64,000 nucleotides of DNA, from contig NZ_QYLP01000096.1 in assembly GCF_003614925.1 (NCBI RefSeq), forward strand, positions 1 through 64,000, given 5' to 3'. This DNA is from Arthrobacter celericrescens (GTDB taxonomy: Bacteria > Actinomycetota > Actinomycetes > Actinomycetales > Micrococcaceae). The position numbers and the translations under genes were made by a program. The stretch's first letter is position 1. Every line of letters begins with the position of its first letter. This document shows, one piece after another, positions 1-7,748 of this stretch. The notes below the pieces were generated by a model. That model saw only the letters and a list, made by a program, of their open reading frames with translations. It was not told the DNA's origin and did not search any database.

Positions 1-26
1 GCGCCGCGGCAAACATCCCGCGGCGC
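1..26 (+). repeat. Intercistronic hairpin upstream of the sugar permeases
   Basis: Perfect 9-bp inverted repeat GCGCCGCGG (1-9) and CCGCGGCGC (18-26) around an 8-base loop, with no T-run after it. It lies 23 bases before the first permease start. In sugar ABC operons such a hairpin often sits between the binding-protein gene and the permease genes and protects the upstream message. The binding-protein gene would lie left of the window, so that role is inferred. Confidence 0.5.
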
Positions 27-49
27 CGCCACCCCCACAGGAGAACCCC

Positions 50-955
50 ATGGCCCCAAAGACACGCTCCACGTCCGGCACCGGCGGCCGCACCGCCGCC
101 CTGTTCCTCATCCCGTTCTTCGGAGTCTTCGCCGTGGCGATGATCGCCCCCGTGGTGTACTCGCTGGTGCTGAGCTTCTATGCCCAGCAAAAGTCGGGCC
201 TGGGATTCGGCGGAACCAAGACGTCCTTCGTCGGCCTGGAAAACTACGTCCAGGTCTTCCAGTCCGAAACCTTCACGGGCGGCCTGGGCCGCCTTGCCCT
301 CTACTGCCTCATCTACATTCCTTGCATGGTGGGCGGCGCCGTCGTCTTCGCCCTGCTCCTGGACGCCACCGTTGCGCGGGCCCGCAAACTCTTCCAGCTC
401 CTGGTCTTCCTGCCCCACGCCGTCCCCGGAGTGATCGCCGCCCTCATCTGGGCGTACCTCTACACTCCGGGCGTCAGCCCGCTCGTCCAGGCGCTCCAGG
501 GCGGCGGCATCCAGCTCAACTTCCTCGACGCCCACCTTGTCCTGCCCTCGATCGTGAACATCGCCGTCTGGGAATGGACCGGCTACAACGTCATCATCCT
601 CTTCACCGCCCTGCAGGCCGTCCCCCGCGAAATCCTCGAAGCCGCCCGCGTGGACGGCGCCGGGGAAATCCGGGCAGCCCTGAGCATCAAGTTCCCGCTC
701 ATCCTGCCCGCGCTCAGCGTCATCATCCTGTTCACGGTGATCGGCACGCTGCAGCTCTTCACCGAGCCCTCCATCATTTCCAAGGCCACCGCCTCGGTCA
801 CCAGCACCTGGGTTCCCAACCTGTGGGCGTACGACGCCGCCTTCAACCGGCACAACCTCAACCAGGCCGCTGCCGCGTCCATCATCATCGCCCTCCTGGC
901 CGCCGGGCTCTCCCTGGCCGTCACCCGATTCAGTTCCAGGATGAACAAAGCATGA
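50..955 (+). CDS. Carbohydrate ABC transporter permease, MalF/UgpA type
   Basis: Membrane permease of a binding-protein-dependent sugar importer, forming half of the inner-membrane channel with the next gene product. The 301-residue protein starts with a short basic tail, then a first membrane helix around residues 15-42 and further hydrophobic segments to the C-terminus. The cytoplasmic coupling (EAA) loop that docks on the ATPase is visible at about residues 197-216 (EAARVDGAGEIRAALSIKFP). AGGAG at 39-43 fits the ATG at 50. The stop overlaps the start of the second permease (ATGA), so the two are translationally coupled. The binding protein would be upstream, outside the window. The substrate cannot be told from the sequence; the 2-hydroxyacid dehydrogenase behind the permeases hints at a sugar or sugar-acid route. 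Confidence 0.93.
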   Translation: MAPKTRSTSGTGGRTAALFLIPFFGVFAVAMIAPVVYSLVLSFYAQQKSGLGFGGTKTSFVGLENYVQVFQSETFTGGLGRLALYCLIYIPCMVGGAVVFALLLDATVARARKLFQLLVFLPHAVPGVIAALIWAYLYTPGVSPLVQALQGGGIQLNFLDAHLVLPSIVNIAVWEWTGYNVIILFTALQAVPREILEAARVDGAGEIRAALSIKFPLILPALSVIILFTVIGTLQLFTEPSIISKATASVTSTWVPNLWAYDAAFNRHNLNQAAAASIIIALLAAGLSLAVTRFSSRMNKA

Positions 956-1920
956 GCACCGAGACCCTCAGCGTCCCGCCCCGCCCGCGCGCCGGCGGCA
1001 CCGGAGCGAACAGTTCCCGGCAGAGCAGGAACCCAGACGGCGGCAAGCGGCCCTTGCGTCCCGGCCGCAACCGACTCTCCCGCGAGGGCGGCTTCGCCAG
1101 CGCCTTCACCGTCAATGCCCTGCTGGTCCTGGGCTGCGCCTACATGGTGCTCCCGGTGCTGTGGCTCTTCTTCGCCGCCACCAAGGACACCGCCGATCTC
1201 TACGGCACCCCCGCGTATTCGCTGGGCCGTTTCGCGTTCCTCGAGAACATTTCGGCGGTGATCGGCCAGGACGGCGGGATCTTCTTCCGCTGGATGGCCA
1301 ACTCCGTGCTGTATGCGGCGTTCGGGGCCGTGCTTGGCGGGCTGATTTCGGTGATGGCCGGCTACGCGTTCGACAAGTTCCAGTTCCGTGGCAAGAAGAC
1401 CTGGTTCGGCTTCGTGCTCCTGGGCGTGCTGATCCCGAATACCGCCACCGTGCTGCCGATGTACCTGCTGGCCTCGGTCTTCGGGATCAGCAACACCGTC
1501 TGGGCCATCCTCATCCCGGTACTCTGCAACCCCTTCGGTGTGTACCTGGCACGGGTCTACAGTTCGTCCTATGTTCCGGATGAAACGCTGGAAGCGGCCC
1601 GCGTGGACGGGGCGGGACCGATCCGGTCCTTCTTCTCGCTGGGCCTGCCGATGATGATGCCTGGTTTCATCACGATCGCCCTCTTCCAGTTCGTCGGAGT
1701 GTGGAACAACTTCATGCTCCCGCTGGTGATGCTGCAGGACCAGCAACTGCTTCCGGTCAGCGTCGGCATCTCCATCTGGCAGGGCTACTCCATCCCGCAG
1801 CCGGAGTTCACGCCCATGGTCATCACGGCGTCCCTGCTTTCGGTGATCCCGCTGCTGCTCGCGTTCATCCTGCTGCAGCGCTTCTGGAAGTCCGGGCTGA
1901 CCGCAGGGAGCGTCAAGTGA
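952..1920 (+). CDS. Carbohydrate ABC transporter permease, MalG/UgpE type
   Basis: Second channel subunit of the sugar importer, 322 residues. The ATG at 952 overlaps the TGA of the preceding permease; an open frame extends further upstream but antisense to nothing useful and inside the first permease, so 952 is chosen. The N-terminus carries an unusually long Pro/Arg/Ser-rich cytoplasmic tail of about 45 residues before the first membrane helix (about residues 52-72). The EAA loop reads LEAARVDGAGPIRSFFSLGL. The tail is longer than in typical MalG proteins and looks disordered. The gene overlaps the downstream dehydrogenase start by 4 bases. Confidence 0.92.
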   Translation: MSTETLSVPPRPRAGGTGANSSRQSRNPDGGKRPLRPGRNRLSREGGFASAFTVNALLVLGCAYMVLPVLWLFFAATKDTADLYGTPAYSLGRFAFLENISAVIGQDGGIFFRWMANSVLYAAFGAVLGGLISVMAGYAFDKFQFRGKKTWFGFVLLGVLIPNTATVLPMYLLASVFGISNTVWAILIPVLCNPFGVYLARVYSSSYVPDETLEAARVDGAGPIRSFFSLGLPMMMPGFITIALFQFVGVWNNFMLPLVMLQDQQLLPVSVGISIWQGYSIPQPEFTPMVITASLLSVIPLLLAFILLQRFWKSGLTAGSVK

Positions 1921-2945
1921 GCACAGCTAAGCCGGCCGCCCGCCCGCTGAACGTCGCACTCGCGATGGCCGCCGACGTCGGGCGTAAAGTGTTCCCGCCG
2001 CAGCGCCTCGCCACGGTGACCGGGCCGCTGCACCTGCTCAGCCCGGAGCCGATCACCGACTTTTCCGCCCCCGAGGCGAAGCGGCTCCTAGCCGAGACCG
2101 ACGTGCTGTTGACCGGCTGGGGCTGCCCGATGATCGACGGTGCCGTGCTGGATGCCGCGCCGCGGCTGCGGTACGTGCTGCACGCCGGGGGTTCCGTGAA
2201 GCACCACGTGGGTCCCGAATGCTGGGACCGCGGGATCCAGGTCAGCACGGCAGCGGACGCCAACGCGATCCCCGTGGCCGAATACACCATGGCCATGATC
2301 CTGCTGGCGAACAAGCGCGTGCTGCAGATCGCGCGGGAACTGCGCGGGGCGCGGGCCGCCGTCGACCCCGAAGGGCTGTTCCCGGACATGGGCAATTACG
2401 GCAAGCGGGTGGGGATCATCGGCGCGTCGAAGATCGGCCGGCACGTGATCCGGCTGCTGGCGGCGTACGAACTCGAGGTGGTCCTGGCCGATCCGTTCGT
2501 GACCCCGGAGCAGGCCGCCGCGCTCGGCGTCGAACTCGTGGCGCTGGAGGAGCTCGTTTCGACGTCCGACGTCGTGTCCCTGCACGCGCCGTCGCTGCCC
2601 GCCACCCGGCACATGTTCGACGCCGGGCTGATCGCCCGGCTGCGGTCCGGCACCACCTTCATCAACACCTCCCGCGGCGAACTCGTGGACCAGGAGGCGC
2701 TGCTGCGCCGCCTCGAGCAAGGCGACATCTACGCGGTGCTCGATGTGACCACCCCTTGGGTGCTCCCCGCCGACTCCGGCTTCTACACGAACCCGAACGT
2801 GCTCCTCACCCCGCACCTGGCCGGCTCCCTCGGCACCGAGCTCGAACGCCTCGCGGCAAGCGCCATCGACGAGGCTTACCGGGCTGCCCGTGGCGAGGCA
2901 CTGCGCTTCGAGGTGAAGGCGGAAGAGTTGGCGTTCACGGCCTAA
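1917..2945 (+). CDS. D-isomer-specific 2-hydroxyacid dehydrogenase
   Basis: NAD(P)-dependent oxidoreductase of the D-2-hydroxyacid dehydrogenase family, 342 residues. The GTG at 1917 overlaps the permease stop and is preceded by an AGGGAG-like element (1906-1911). The nucleotide-binding fold begins with VGIIGASKIGRHVIRL. The family's catalytic Arg lies in INTSRGELVD and the catalytic His in TPHLAGS near the C-terminus. Coupling to sugar permeases suggests reduction of a 2-keto acid, or oxidation of a hydroxyacid, derived from the imported compound. It could equally be a glyoxylate/hydroxypyruvate reductase. The gene ends the operon; a family A palindrome follows 7 bases after the stop. Confidence 0.88.
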   Translation: MSTAKPAARPLNVALAMAADVGRKVFPPQRLATVTGPLHLLSPEPITDFSAPEAKRLLAETDVLLTGWGCPMIDGAVLDAAPRLRYVLHAGGSVKHHVGPECWDRGIQVSTAADANAIPVAEYTMAMILLANKRVLQIARELRGARAAVDPEGLFPDMGNYGKRVGIIGASKIGRHVIRLLAAYELEVVLADPFVTPEQAAALGVELVALEELVSTSDVVSLHAPSLPATRHMFDAGLIARLRSGTTFINTSRGELVDQEALLRRLEQGDIYAVLDVTTPWVLPADSGFYTNPNVLLTPHLAGSLGTELERLAASAIDEAYRAARGEALRFEVKAEELAFTA

Positions 2946-2951
2946 AAGCAG

Positions 2952-3016
2952 AGCGCGAACGTACAGTTGAGGCCCCAAAATCCGCGGATTCGGGGCCTCA
3001 ACTGTACGTTCGCGCT
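2952..3016. repeat. Family A palindromic repeat, copy 1
   Basis: Near-perfect 65-bp palindrome. The 25-bp arms are 2952-2976 and 2992-3016; the arm begins AGCGCGAACGTACAGTTGAG. The 15-base centre contains a second palindrome, ATCCGCGGAT. It lies between the stop of the dehydrogenase and the convergent stop of the universal stress protein gene, where it could act as a bidirectional terminator. This is the most symmetric of seven copies in the window. Confidence 0.95.
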
Positions 3017-3023
3017 GGGGTAT

Positions 3024-3455
3024 TTACTCGACGGTGTCGGCGATGTACACGTCGCAGGGGGCCTTGTGGGCCACGGTGTTGGCGACGCTGCCCAGGACGC
3101 GGGCCAGGCCCTTCATCCGGCGGTTGCCCACCACGATCACGGTGGCGTTGTGGTTTTCCGCGTGGGCGATCAGGGCCTGCGCAGGGTTCCCGACGGCGGA
3201 AAACGCCTCGATCTCCACGCCTTCCTGGTCCAGGAGTGCCGCCACCTTGCTCGCCGTTGCCTTGGCTTCGCGGCCCGGGTCACCGAACACGATGGCCCGC
3301 TCGCTGCCTGCGCCATGCAGCGACACCCGGTCGCCTTCGAACGCCGTGACCACGTGCAGCTTGGCGCCGAGGGCCGCGGCAAGGTTCCTGGCCGTCTGCG
3401 CCGCCTTGACTGCGGTTTCGCTTCCATCAACTCCGACGACAACGATTTCCGGCAT
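3024..3455 (-). CDS. Universal stress protein, UspA family
   Basis: Single-domain Usp of 143 residues, the usual length. The N-terminus IVVVGVDGSETAVKAA carries the conserved first strand and Asp that contacts nucleotide. Near the C-terminus VVGNRRMKGLARVLGSVAN resembles the glycine-rich ATP-binding signature of the family. Such proteins are cytoplasmic and are induced by starvation or redox stress; the precise role here is unknown. The gene stands alone, convergent with the sugar operon. An AAGGAG-type ribosome site precedes the ATG at 3455. Confidence 0.9.
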   Translation of the reverse strand: MPEIVVVGVDGSETAVKAAQTARNLAAALGAKLHVVTAFEGDRVSLHGAGSERAIVFGDPGREAKATASKVAALLDQEGVEIEAFSAVGNPAQALIAHAENHNATVIVVGNRRMKGLARVLGSVANTVAHKAPCDVYIADTVE

Positions 3456-3597
3456 GTGCTTTCTCCTTCATGGTGTTGGGTTCCCGCTTCAAAGCTACCG
3501 CGTGGAACCCACCGCGTACGCGGTATCCCCCGGAGCTGTGAACAGCGTCATGGTTCCTGTCTCCCGCCGAGGCGGTCCGATGCCCGCGAGCCGGAAG

Positions 3598-4509
3598 CTA
3601 CAGGCTGACGCTGCCCTTGATGACGCTGCGGCTGCGTCCGCCCACCCAGATGGCTCCCGACTTGTTCCTGACTTCGATGATGCCGCCGCGGCCGAGGACC
3701 GTTCCCTGCCGTGCCGTGTAGTTCCCGTCGGTGACGCCCTCGGCGAGGAGCCACTGAGCGAGGCCGGCGTTGGCGCTGCCGGTCACAGGGTCCTCGTTTA
3801 CGTCCAGGCCCGGCACAAAGGCCCGGACCTCGAAGTCGGCCGGCGCGCCGCCGGCAGCAGCACCGCCCGGAACCGGGCCGCCGTCGGCCGATCCGCCCGG
3901 AATACCGCCGCCGTCGGCCCCGTCAACGTCATGCGCCCCGATGACGGCCACGGCGAGCTCGCCCATCCCGGCGTAGTCCGGCCGCACGTCCAGCACTTCC
4001 TGGGCGGACCGCAGGCGGATGCCAAGCCACCCGGGCCCGTTGTCGATCCAGTTGCTGCCGAGGACCTGGTCCGGATCGATGCGCAGGGCCGCCACCGCCT
4101 CGGCCAAGACCTCCGGCTCGAGCTCCCCGGACCGCACCAGCGGCGGCGCCTCGAAGGAGAGGTCCTCCCCCGAGCGGCGCAGCGGCACCAGGCCGGCTCC
4201 GCATTCCTGGACCACCATGTCGCTGCCGCGGGCTGTGCCGCCGTTTTCCAGCCAGGCGTGCGCCGAACCGAGGGTGGGATGCCCGGCGAAGGGGAGCTCC
4301 CTGCGCGGGGTGAAGATCCGTAGCCGGTAGTCGGCTTCGGGGTGCTCGGGCGCGAGCAGGAACGTTGTTTCGGACAGGTTCGTCCAGTTGGCGAAGGCCT
4401 GCATCTGTTCGCTGCTGAGGCCATCGGCGCCGTGGACCACCGCCACCGGATTGCCAGCCTTGGGGCCGGGCGCGAAAACGTCGACCTGGGTGAATTCGTA
4501 GTTGGCCAT
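3598..4509 (-). CDS. PhzF-family isomerase/epimerase-like protein
   Basis: 303-residue member of the PhzF (diaminopimelate-epimerase-like) fold family. The general acid/base Glu is in NLSETTF. The typical AGHPTLGSAHAW and EDPVTGSANAGLA glycine-rich signatures are both present. The ATG at 4509 is chosen because AGGAGGAA lies just upstream, although the frame stays open further back. An odd Gly/Ala/Pro/Asp-rich insertion of roughly 30 residues (about 195-225) separates the two halves. Most family members outside phenazine clusters have no known substrate, and there are no phenazine genes here, so only the family can be called. Confidence 0.85.
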   Translation of the reverse strand: MANYEFTQVDVFAPGPKAGNPVAVVHGADGLSSEQMQAFANWTNLSETTFLLAPEHPEADYRLRIFTPRRELPFAGHPTLGSAHAWLENGGTARGSDMVVQECGAGLVPLRRSGEDLSFEAPPLVRSGELEPEVLAEAVAALRIDPDQVLGSNWIDNGPGWLGIRLRSAQEVLDVRPDYAGMGELAVAVIGAHDVDGADGGGIPGGSADGGPVPGGAAAGGAPADFEVRAFVPGLDVNEDPVTGSANAGLAQWLLAEGVTDGNYTARQGTVLGRGGIIEVRNKSGAIWVGGRSRSVIKGSVSL

Positions 4510-4589
4510 GGTGCTGTTCCTCCTGTGCGTGACCGGGTTCAGCATCCACGGTAGGCCGAAAGTGGCCTTGAAAAACATAGCCAGTTTGA

Positions 4590-4982
4590 TTAACTGGTTT
4601 GGGTGGAGATCCTCGCCCAACCCGACCAGCCCGCGGCATCCACCACGCAGAAGCGGTTGCCTTCGGGGTCCTCCATGATCACGTAGTCCGCGTCCGCGGG
4701 CCTGCGGCTCCACTCGACTTCGCGCGCCCCGAGGTCCGCCAGGCGCCGCACTTCGGCGGCCTGGTCCTCGGCATACAGGTCCAGGTGGATGCGCGGCGGC
4801 AGCACGCGGAGGGAGGGAACGGCGTCGAGCGAGACGTTCGGCCCCTGCCCGGTGCGCGGCTGCAGCAGCGCGAAGTCGTCCTCCGGCGGCTCCCGCAGGA
4901 CGTAGTCCAGGGCACGGGTCCAGAAACCGATCTGGGCCGCGAGGTCCTCCACGCGGATGACGATGGAACCGACAATCAGCAT
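4590..4982 (-). CDS. VOC (glyoxalase/bleomycin-resistance) family protein
   Basis: 130-residue single-module protein of the vicinal oxygen chelate superfamily. It opens with IVIRVEDLAAQIGFWTRALDYV, the usual first beta-alpha-beta unit. It ends with the family pattern of a residue pair near YVIMEDPEGNRFCVV, where the metal-ligand Glu is normally found. Members include lyases, dioxygenases and drug-binding proteins, and the substrate cannot be assigned. It is transcribed in the same direction as the PhzF-like gene, about 80 bases apart. Confidence 0.83.
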   Translation of the reverse strand: MLIVGSIVIRVEDLAAQIGFWTRALDYVLREPPEDDFALLQPRTGQGPNVSLDAVPSLRVLPPRIHLDLYAEDQAAEVRRLADLGAREVEWSRRPADADYVIMEDPEGNRFCVVDAAGWSGWARISTQTS

Positions 4983-5069
4983 GCCCCGACCCTAGGATCG
5001 TGCCCGGACCGAATCAAGGCGTGTGCTGCGCCACGGCGCACCCGCAGCCCCGGCAGCTACAGTGACCGG

Positions 5070-5855
5070 GTGAAGATTGCCGCGGCCCCGGATGGCGCCG
5101 GACTGCTGTGGGACGAAGCGGGCGACGGCGACCCCCTCCTCCTGCTCGCCGGCCAGGCAACGGGCATGGCCGGCTGGGGGCCGACGGCGGACGCGCTTGC
5201 CCGCCATTTCCGCGTCATCCGCTACGACCACCGCGGCGTGGGCGGCAGTGCCAAGGGCGATCCGGCGCGGTACACCACCCGGCTGCTGGCCGAGGACGCG
5301 GCCGCCGTGCTTGACGCCGCCGGAGTCGGCTCGGCCCATGTGTACGGGCATTCGATGGGCGGCAGGATCGCGCAGTGGCTTGCGATCGACCACCCGGGCA
5401 GGGTCCGTGCCCTGGTGTTGGCGGCGACCAGCGGCGGACGGCGGACGGATGCCGAGGTGGACGCGCTTGCTTTCGAAGCGGCCCTGAAGACCCTGCTGAG
5501 CGGCGACCCGGAATTGATGGCGCCCTTGTTCTTCGATCCGGCGTGGGCGCAGGAACATCCCGCGGCCGTGCGCGGCTTCTTCGGGACCAGGGCGTCGGCC
5601 TGGTCCAAGGCGCGGCATTTCCAGGCGAGCCGCGAGCACGACGCCTGGGATTCACTCGGCGCGATCCGGGCACCCACCCTGATCCTGCACGGCACCGAGG
5701 ACGCGCTCGCTCCCCTTGGTGACGCCGTGCTCCTGCACCGGGGCATCCGCCGCTCCACGCTCGTGAAGGTTCCGGGAGCCCGGCACGGACTGCACCTGGA
5801 CCACCCGGAAACCGTGGCCTGGATCCGGCAATTCATCGGAGCCAGGTCGGCCTGA
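5070..5855 (+). CDS. Alpha/beta hydrolase
   Basis: 261-residue alpha/beta hydrolase. The nucleophile elbow GHSMGG places Ser at residue 95, with the acid at Asp211 (HGTEDALAP) and the base at His239 (ARHGLHLDHPE), a complete triad. YDHRGVGGS around residues 52-60 is the usual oxyanion-region loop. The start is the GTG at 5070, the first start after the stop of the divergent VOC gene region that matches the family N-terminus. Overall it resembles the 3-oxoadipate enol-lactonase/haloperoxidase branch. The true enol-lactonase of the pca cluster lies elsewhere in the window, so the substrate here is unknown. Confidence 0.88.
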   Translation: MKIAAAPDGAGLLWDEAGDGDPLLLLAGQATGMAGWGPTADALARHFRVIRYDHRGVGGSAKGDPARYTTRLLAEDAAAVLDAAGVGSAHVYGHSMGGRIAQWLAIDHPGRVRALVLAATSGGRRTDAEVDALAFEAALKTLLSGDPELMAPLFFDPAWAQEHPAAVRGFFGTRASAWSKARHFQASREHDAWDSLGAIRAPTLILHGTEDALAPLGDAVLLHRGIRRSTLVKVPGARHGLHLDHPETVAWIRQFIGARSA

Positions 5856-6044
5856 GGCCCGGCGGAGAGCTGGCGACAGCCCGGCGGAAGCCCCGCCGAC
5901 ACCCCACCGGAAATGATATTTTGGTATCTGTTGCGCGGGGCGTCCTGGAGGCCGCCGTCCGCGCCCCGGCACGCCGAAGTGCCCTCGTCCAGCCGAACGC
6001 AGTGCCGGCGCGGAATCACCCCCAACAACACCGGAGGACTCTTC

Positions 6045-6482
6045 ATGCTCAAGGGATTCAAGGACTTCATTCTTCGCGGCAACGTGATCGAACTGGCCAT
6101 CGCCGTGGTGGTCGGCACCGCGTTCACCGCGCTCGTCTCGGCGTTCACCAAGAACATCGTCAACCCGGTCATCGCCGCGGCCGGCGGCGTGGACGCGGGC
6201 GGCCTGGGCTTCCGGATCTGGCCGGAAAACCCCGCCACGTTCGTTGACTTCGGGGCAGTCATCACGGCCTTCGTGACGTTCCTGATCACCGCCGGCGTGG
6301 TGTACTTCATCTTCGTGGCGCCCATGAACAAGTTCAACGCGATGGTCAAGAACCGCCGCGGCAGCGAAGAGGAAGCCATCCCCGAGCCCACCGACACCGA
6401 ACTGCTGGTCGAAATCCGCGACTTCCTCGGCGAGCTGGCCGCGGCCAACCGCGCATCCCGCGATTCGGACCTCACCCGCTAA
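6045..6482 (+). CDS. mscL: Large-conductance mechanosensitive channel MscL
   Basis: Pentameric inner-membrane channel that opens under high membrane tension to release solutes on osmotic downshift. The 145-residue protein has the characteristic amphipathic N-terminus MLKGFKDFILRGNVIELAIA, pore helix TM1 (about residues 15-45), TM2 (about 70-95) and a charged C-terminal helix (LVEIRDFLGELA). A GGAGG at 6032-6036 fits the ATG at 6045. The gene is alone and is followed by a strong stem-loop terminator. Confidence 0.97.
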   Translation: MLKGFKDFILRGNVIELAIAVVVGTAFTALVSAFTKNIVNPVIAAAGGVDAGGLGFRIWPENPATFVDFGAVITAFVTFLITAGVVYFIFVAPMNKFNAMVKNRRGSEEEAIPEPTDTELLVEIRDFLGELAAANRASRDSDLTR

Positions 6483-6519
6483 GCGGATCACGCGCCGCCG
6501 ACGCAGGCGCCAGGACAAA

Positions 6520-6559
6520 GGCCGGCAGCCCCCGCAAGGGGCGCTGCCGGCCCCTTCGT
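6520..6559 (+). terminator. Rho-independent-type terminator of mscL
   Basis: Left arm GGCCGGCAGC (6520-6529), right arm GCTGCCGGCC (6543-6552), with an inner CCCC/GGGG stem closed by GCAA. The stem is followed by CCTTCGTTT. It lies 37 bases after the mscL stop. Confidence 0.85.
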
Positions 6560-6623
6560 TTAAGCTCCACATTCGTAGCCGGGCGGCAACGGGCGCGAAA
6601 CACCGCCCGTGCACCATGGGGGC

Positions 6624-7493
6624 ATGAGAGCCAAGCAGCAGACGTCCGCCTCCGCAGAACTCAGCTGTGAGGTCTGCGGCCGAATGCCCGAACCTCCCAA
6701 GGCCAGGGTTACAGTTGCCCAGATCGCCGCGATGCTCCCCATCGAACTGCTGGTCCACGCGCTCGTCGTGGAAACGCATCTGCCCTACGTGGCCAAGGTG
6801 CTGCTCCTGACAGTCACGGCCACGGCCCTGGTGATCTGGGTGGCCGAGCCGTCCGCCGCCCGGATGCTGCGCGGCTGGCTTCACGCCCCCGCGCTCCGGC
6901 ACCGCCGCAGGCTGCACTCCGCCCCGGCGCTCTGGCGGGCCCGCACCCTGGTGCACGACCAGCCCGGCGCCCTCCAGAAACTCACCCAGGAACTAGCCCG
7001 CCTGGACACCAACATCCTGAGCATCCACGTCCATCCGATGGACGGCCAGGTGCTGGACGAGTTCGTGCTCTCCGCGCCCGGCCACCTCGGCGAACAGGAA
7101 CTGCTGAAAGCACTGTCCGACGGCGGCGGCCTGGACTCCCACGTCTGGCCCACCACCGCGCTGGCCATGGCCGACGGCCAGACCAAGGCGCTGAGCATCG
7201 CCGCCCGCGTGGCCGGCAACCCGGGCGAACTGGCCCTCGCGGTCGCGGAACTGCTGTCCGCGCAGGTGGTTCCCGCCGGAAGCGAAGCGCAGGCACCCGA
7301 GGCAGATGCCGCCGTCGGGCAGTCCGGCACAGCCCCGGATCCCGGCACGCTGCTGAAGGTCCCCACCGCATGGCACGGGCCGCTCGTGTTTTCCCGCCCG
7401 GGCGAGCCATTCACCCCGGCCGAGTCCGCCCGGGCCCATCGGCTGGCCGAGCTCGCCGAGATCCTGGCCCACGGACACAGCGGCACGGCGTGA
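6624..7493 (+). CDS. Membrane-anchored ACT-domain protein
   Basis: 289-residue protein read from the ATG at 6624; a GTG 15 bases earlier (6609) is an alternative start. The N-terminus has a CEVC pair (about residues 15-18) followed by two hydrophobic segments (about 33-50 and 57-75). A basic stretch then leads to an ACT regulatory fold beginning RTLVHDQPGALQKLTQELAR. ACT domains bind amino acids or other small ligands and usually control an attached enzyme or transporter, but no enzymatic domain is seen here. It could be a membrane-bound amino-acid sensor. The C-terminal 100 residues are Ala/Gly/Pro-rich with no recognised domain. Confidence 0.7.
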   Translation: MRAKQQTSASAELSCEVCGRMPEPPKARVTVAQIAAMLPIELLVHALVVETHLPYVAKVLLLTVTATALVIWVAEPSAARMLRGWLHAPALRHRRRLHSAPALWRARTLVHDQPGALQKLTQELARLDTNILSIHVHPMDGQVLDEFVLSAPGHLGEQELLKALSDGGGLDSHVWPTTALAMADGQTKALSIAARVAGNPGELALAVAELLSAQVVPAGSEAQAPEADAAVGQSGTAPDPGTLLKVPTAWHGPLVFSRPGEPFTPAESARAHRLAELAEILAHGHSGTA

Positions 7494-7550
7494 AGGCGGA
7501 ACGGCCACTTCGGTCACATTTGGTTGGGTGAGCCGGCGCACAGAAAACCC

Positions 7551-7610
7551 TTGACAGTGGGACAGCTCACACCTAGTTTTGTTTTGGGATCCCAAGACGG
7601 GATCCCAAAA
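7551..7610 (+). promoter_or_regulatory. Promoter and tandem GGGATCCC operators before the first MFS gene
   Basis: A -35 TTGACA (7551-7556) and a -10 TAGTTT (7574-7579) are exactly 17 bases apart. The palindrome TTGGGATCCCAA (7584-7595) starts 10 bases after the -10 start. A second GGGATCCC core (7599-7606, followed by AAAA) lies 13 bp centre to centre further on. Position over the start site suggests repression. The same palindrome sits at the same offset in the promoter of the second MFS gene. The GntR protein encoded at 12334-13020 is the best candidate regulator (inference). Confidence 0.8.
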
Positions 7611-7748
7611 GACCCAACTGTTTATCGATCCCTGTCCGGCAGAACCGCCGCCTTGCCGCCGAACCTCCGGCAACGGGCGCCTGCCGGTTCGTGAACGCGA
7701 ATCCCCCAACTCCTCCGCATTCCAGTCCCCCCAAAACTAAGGAGAAGC

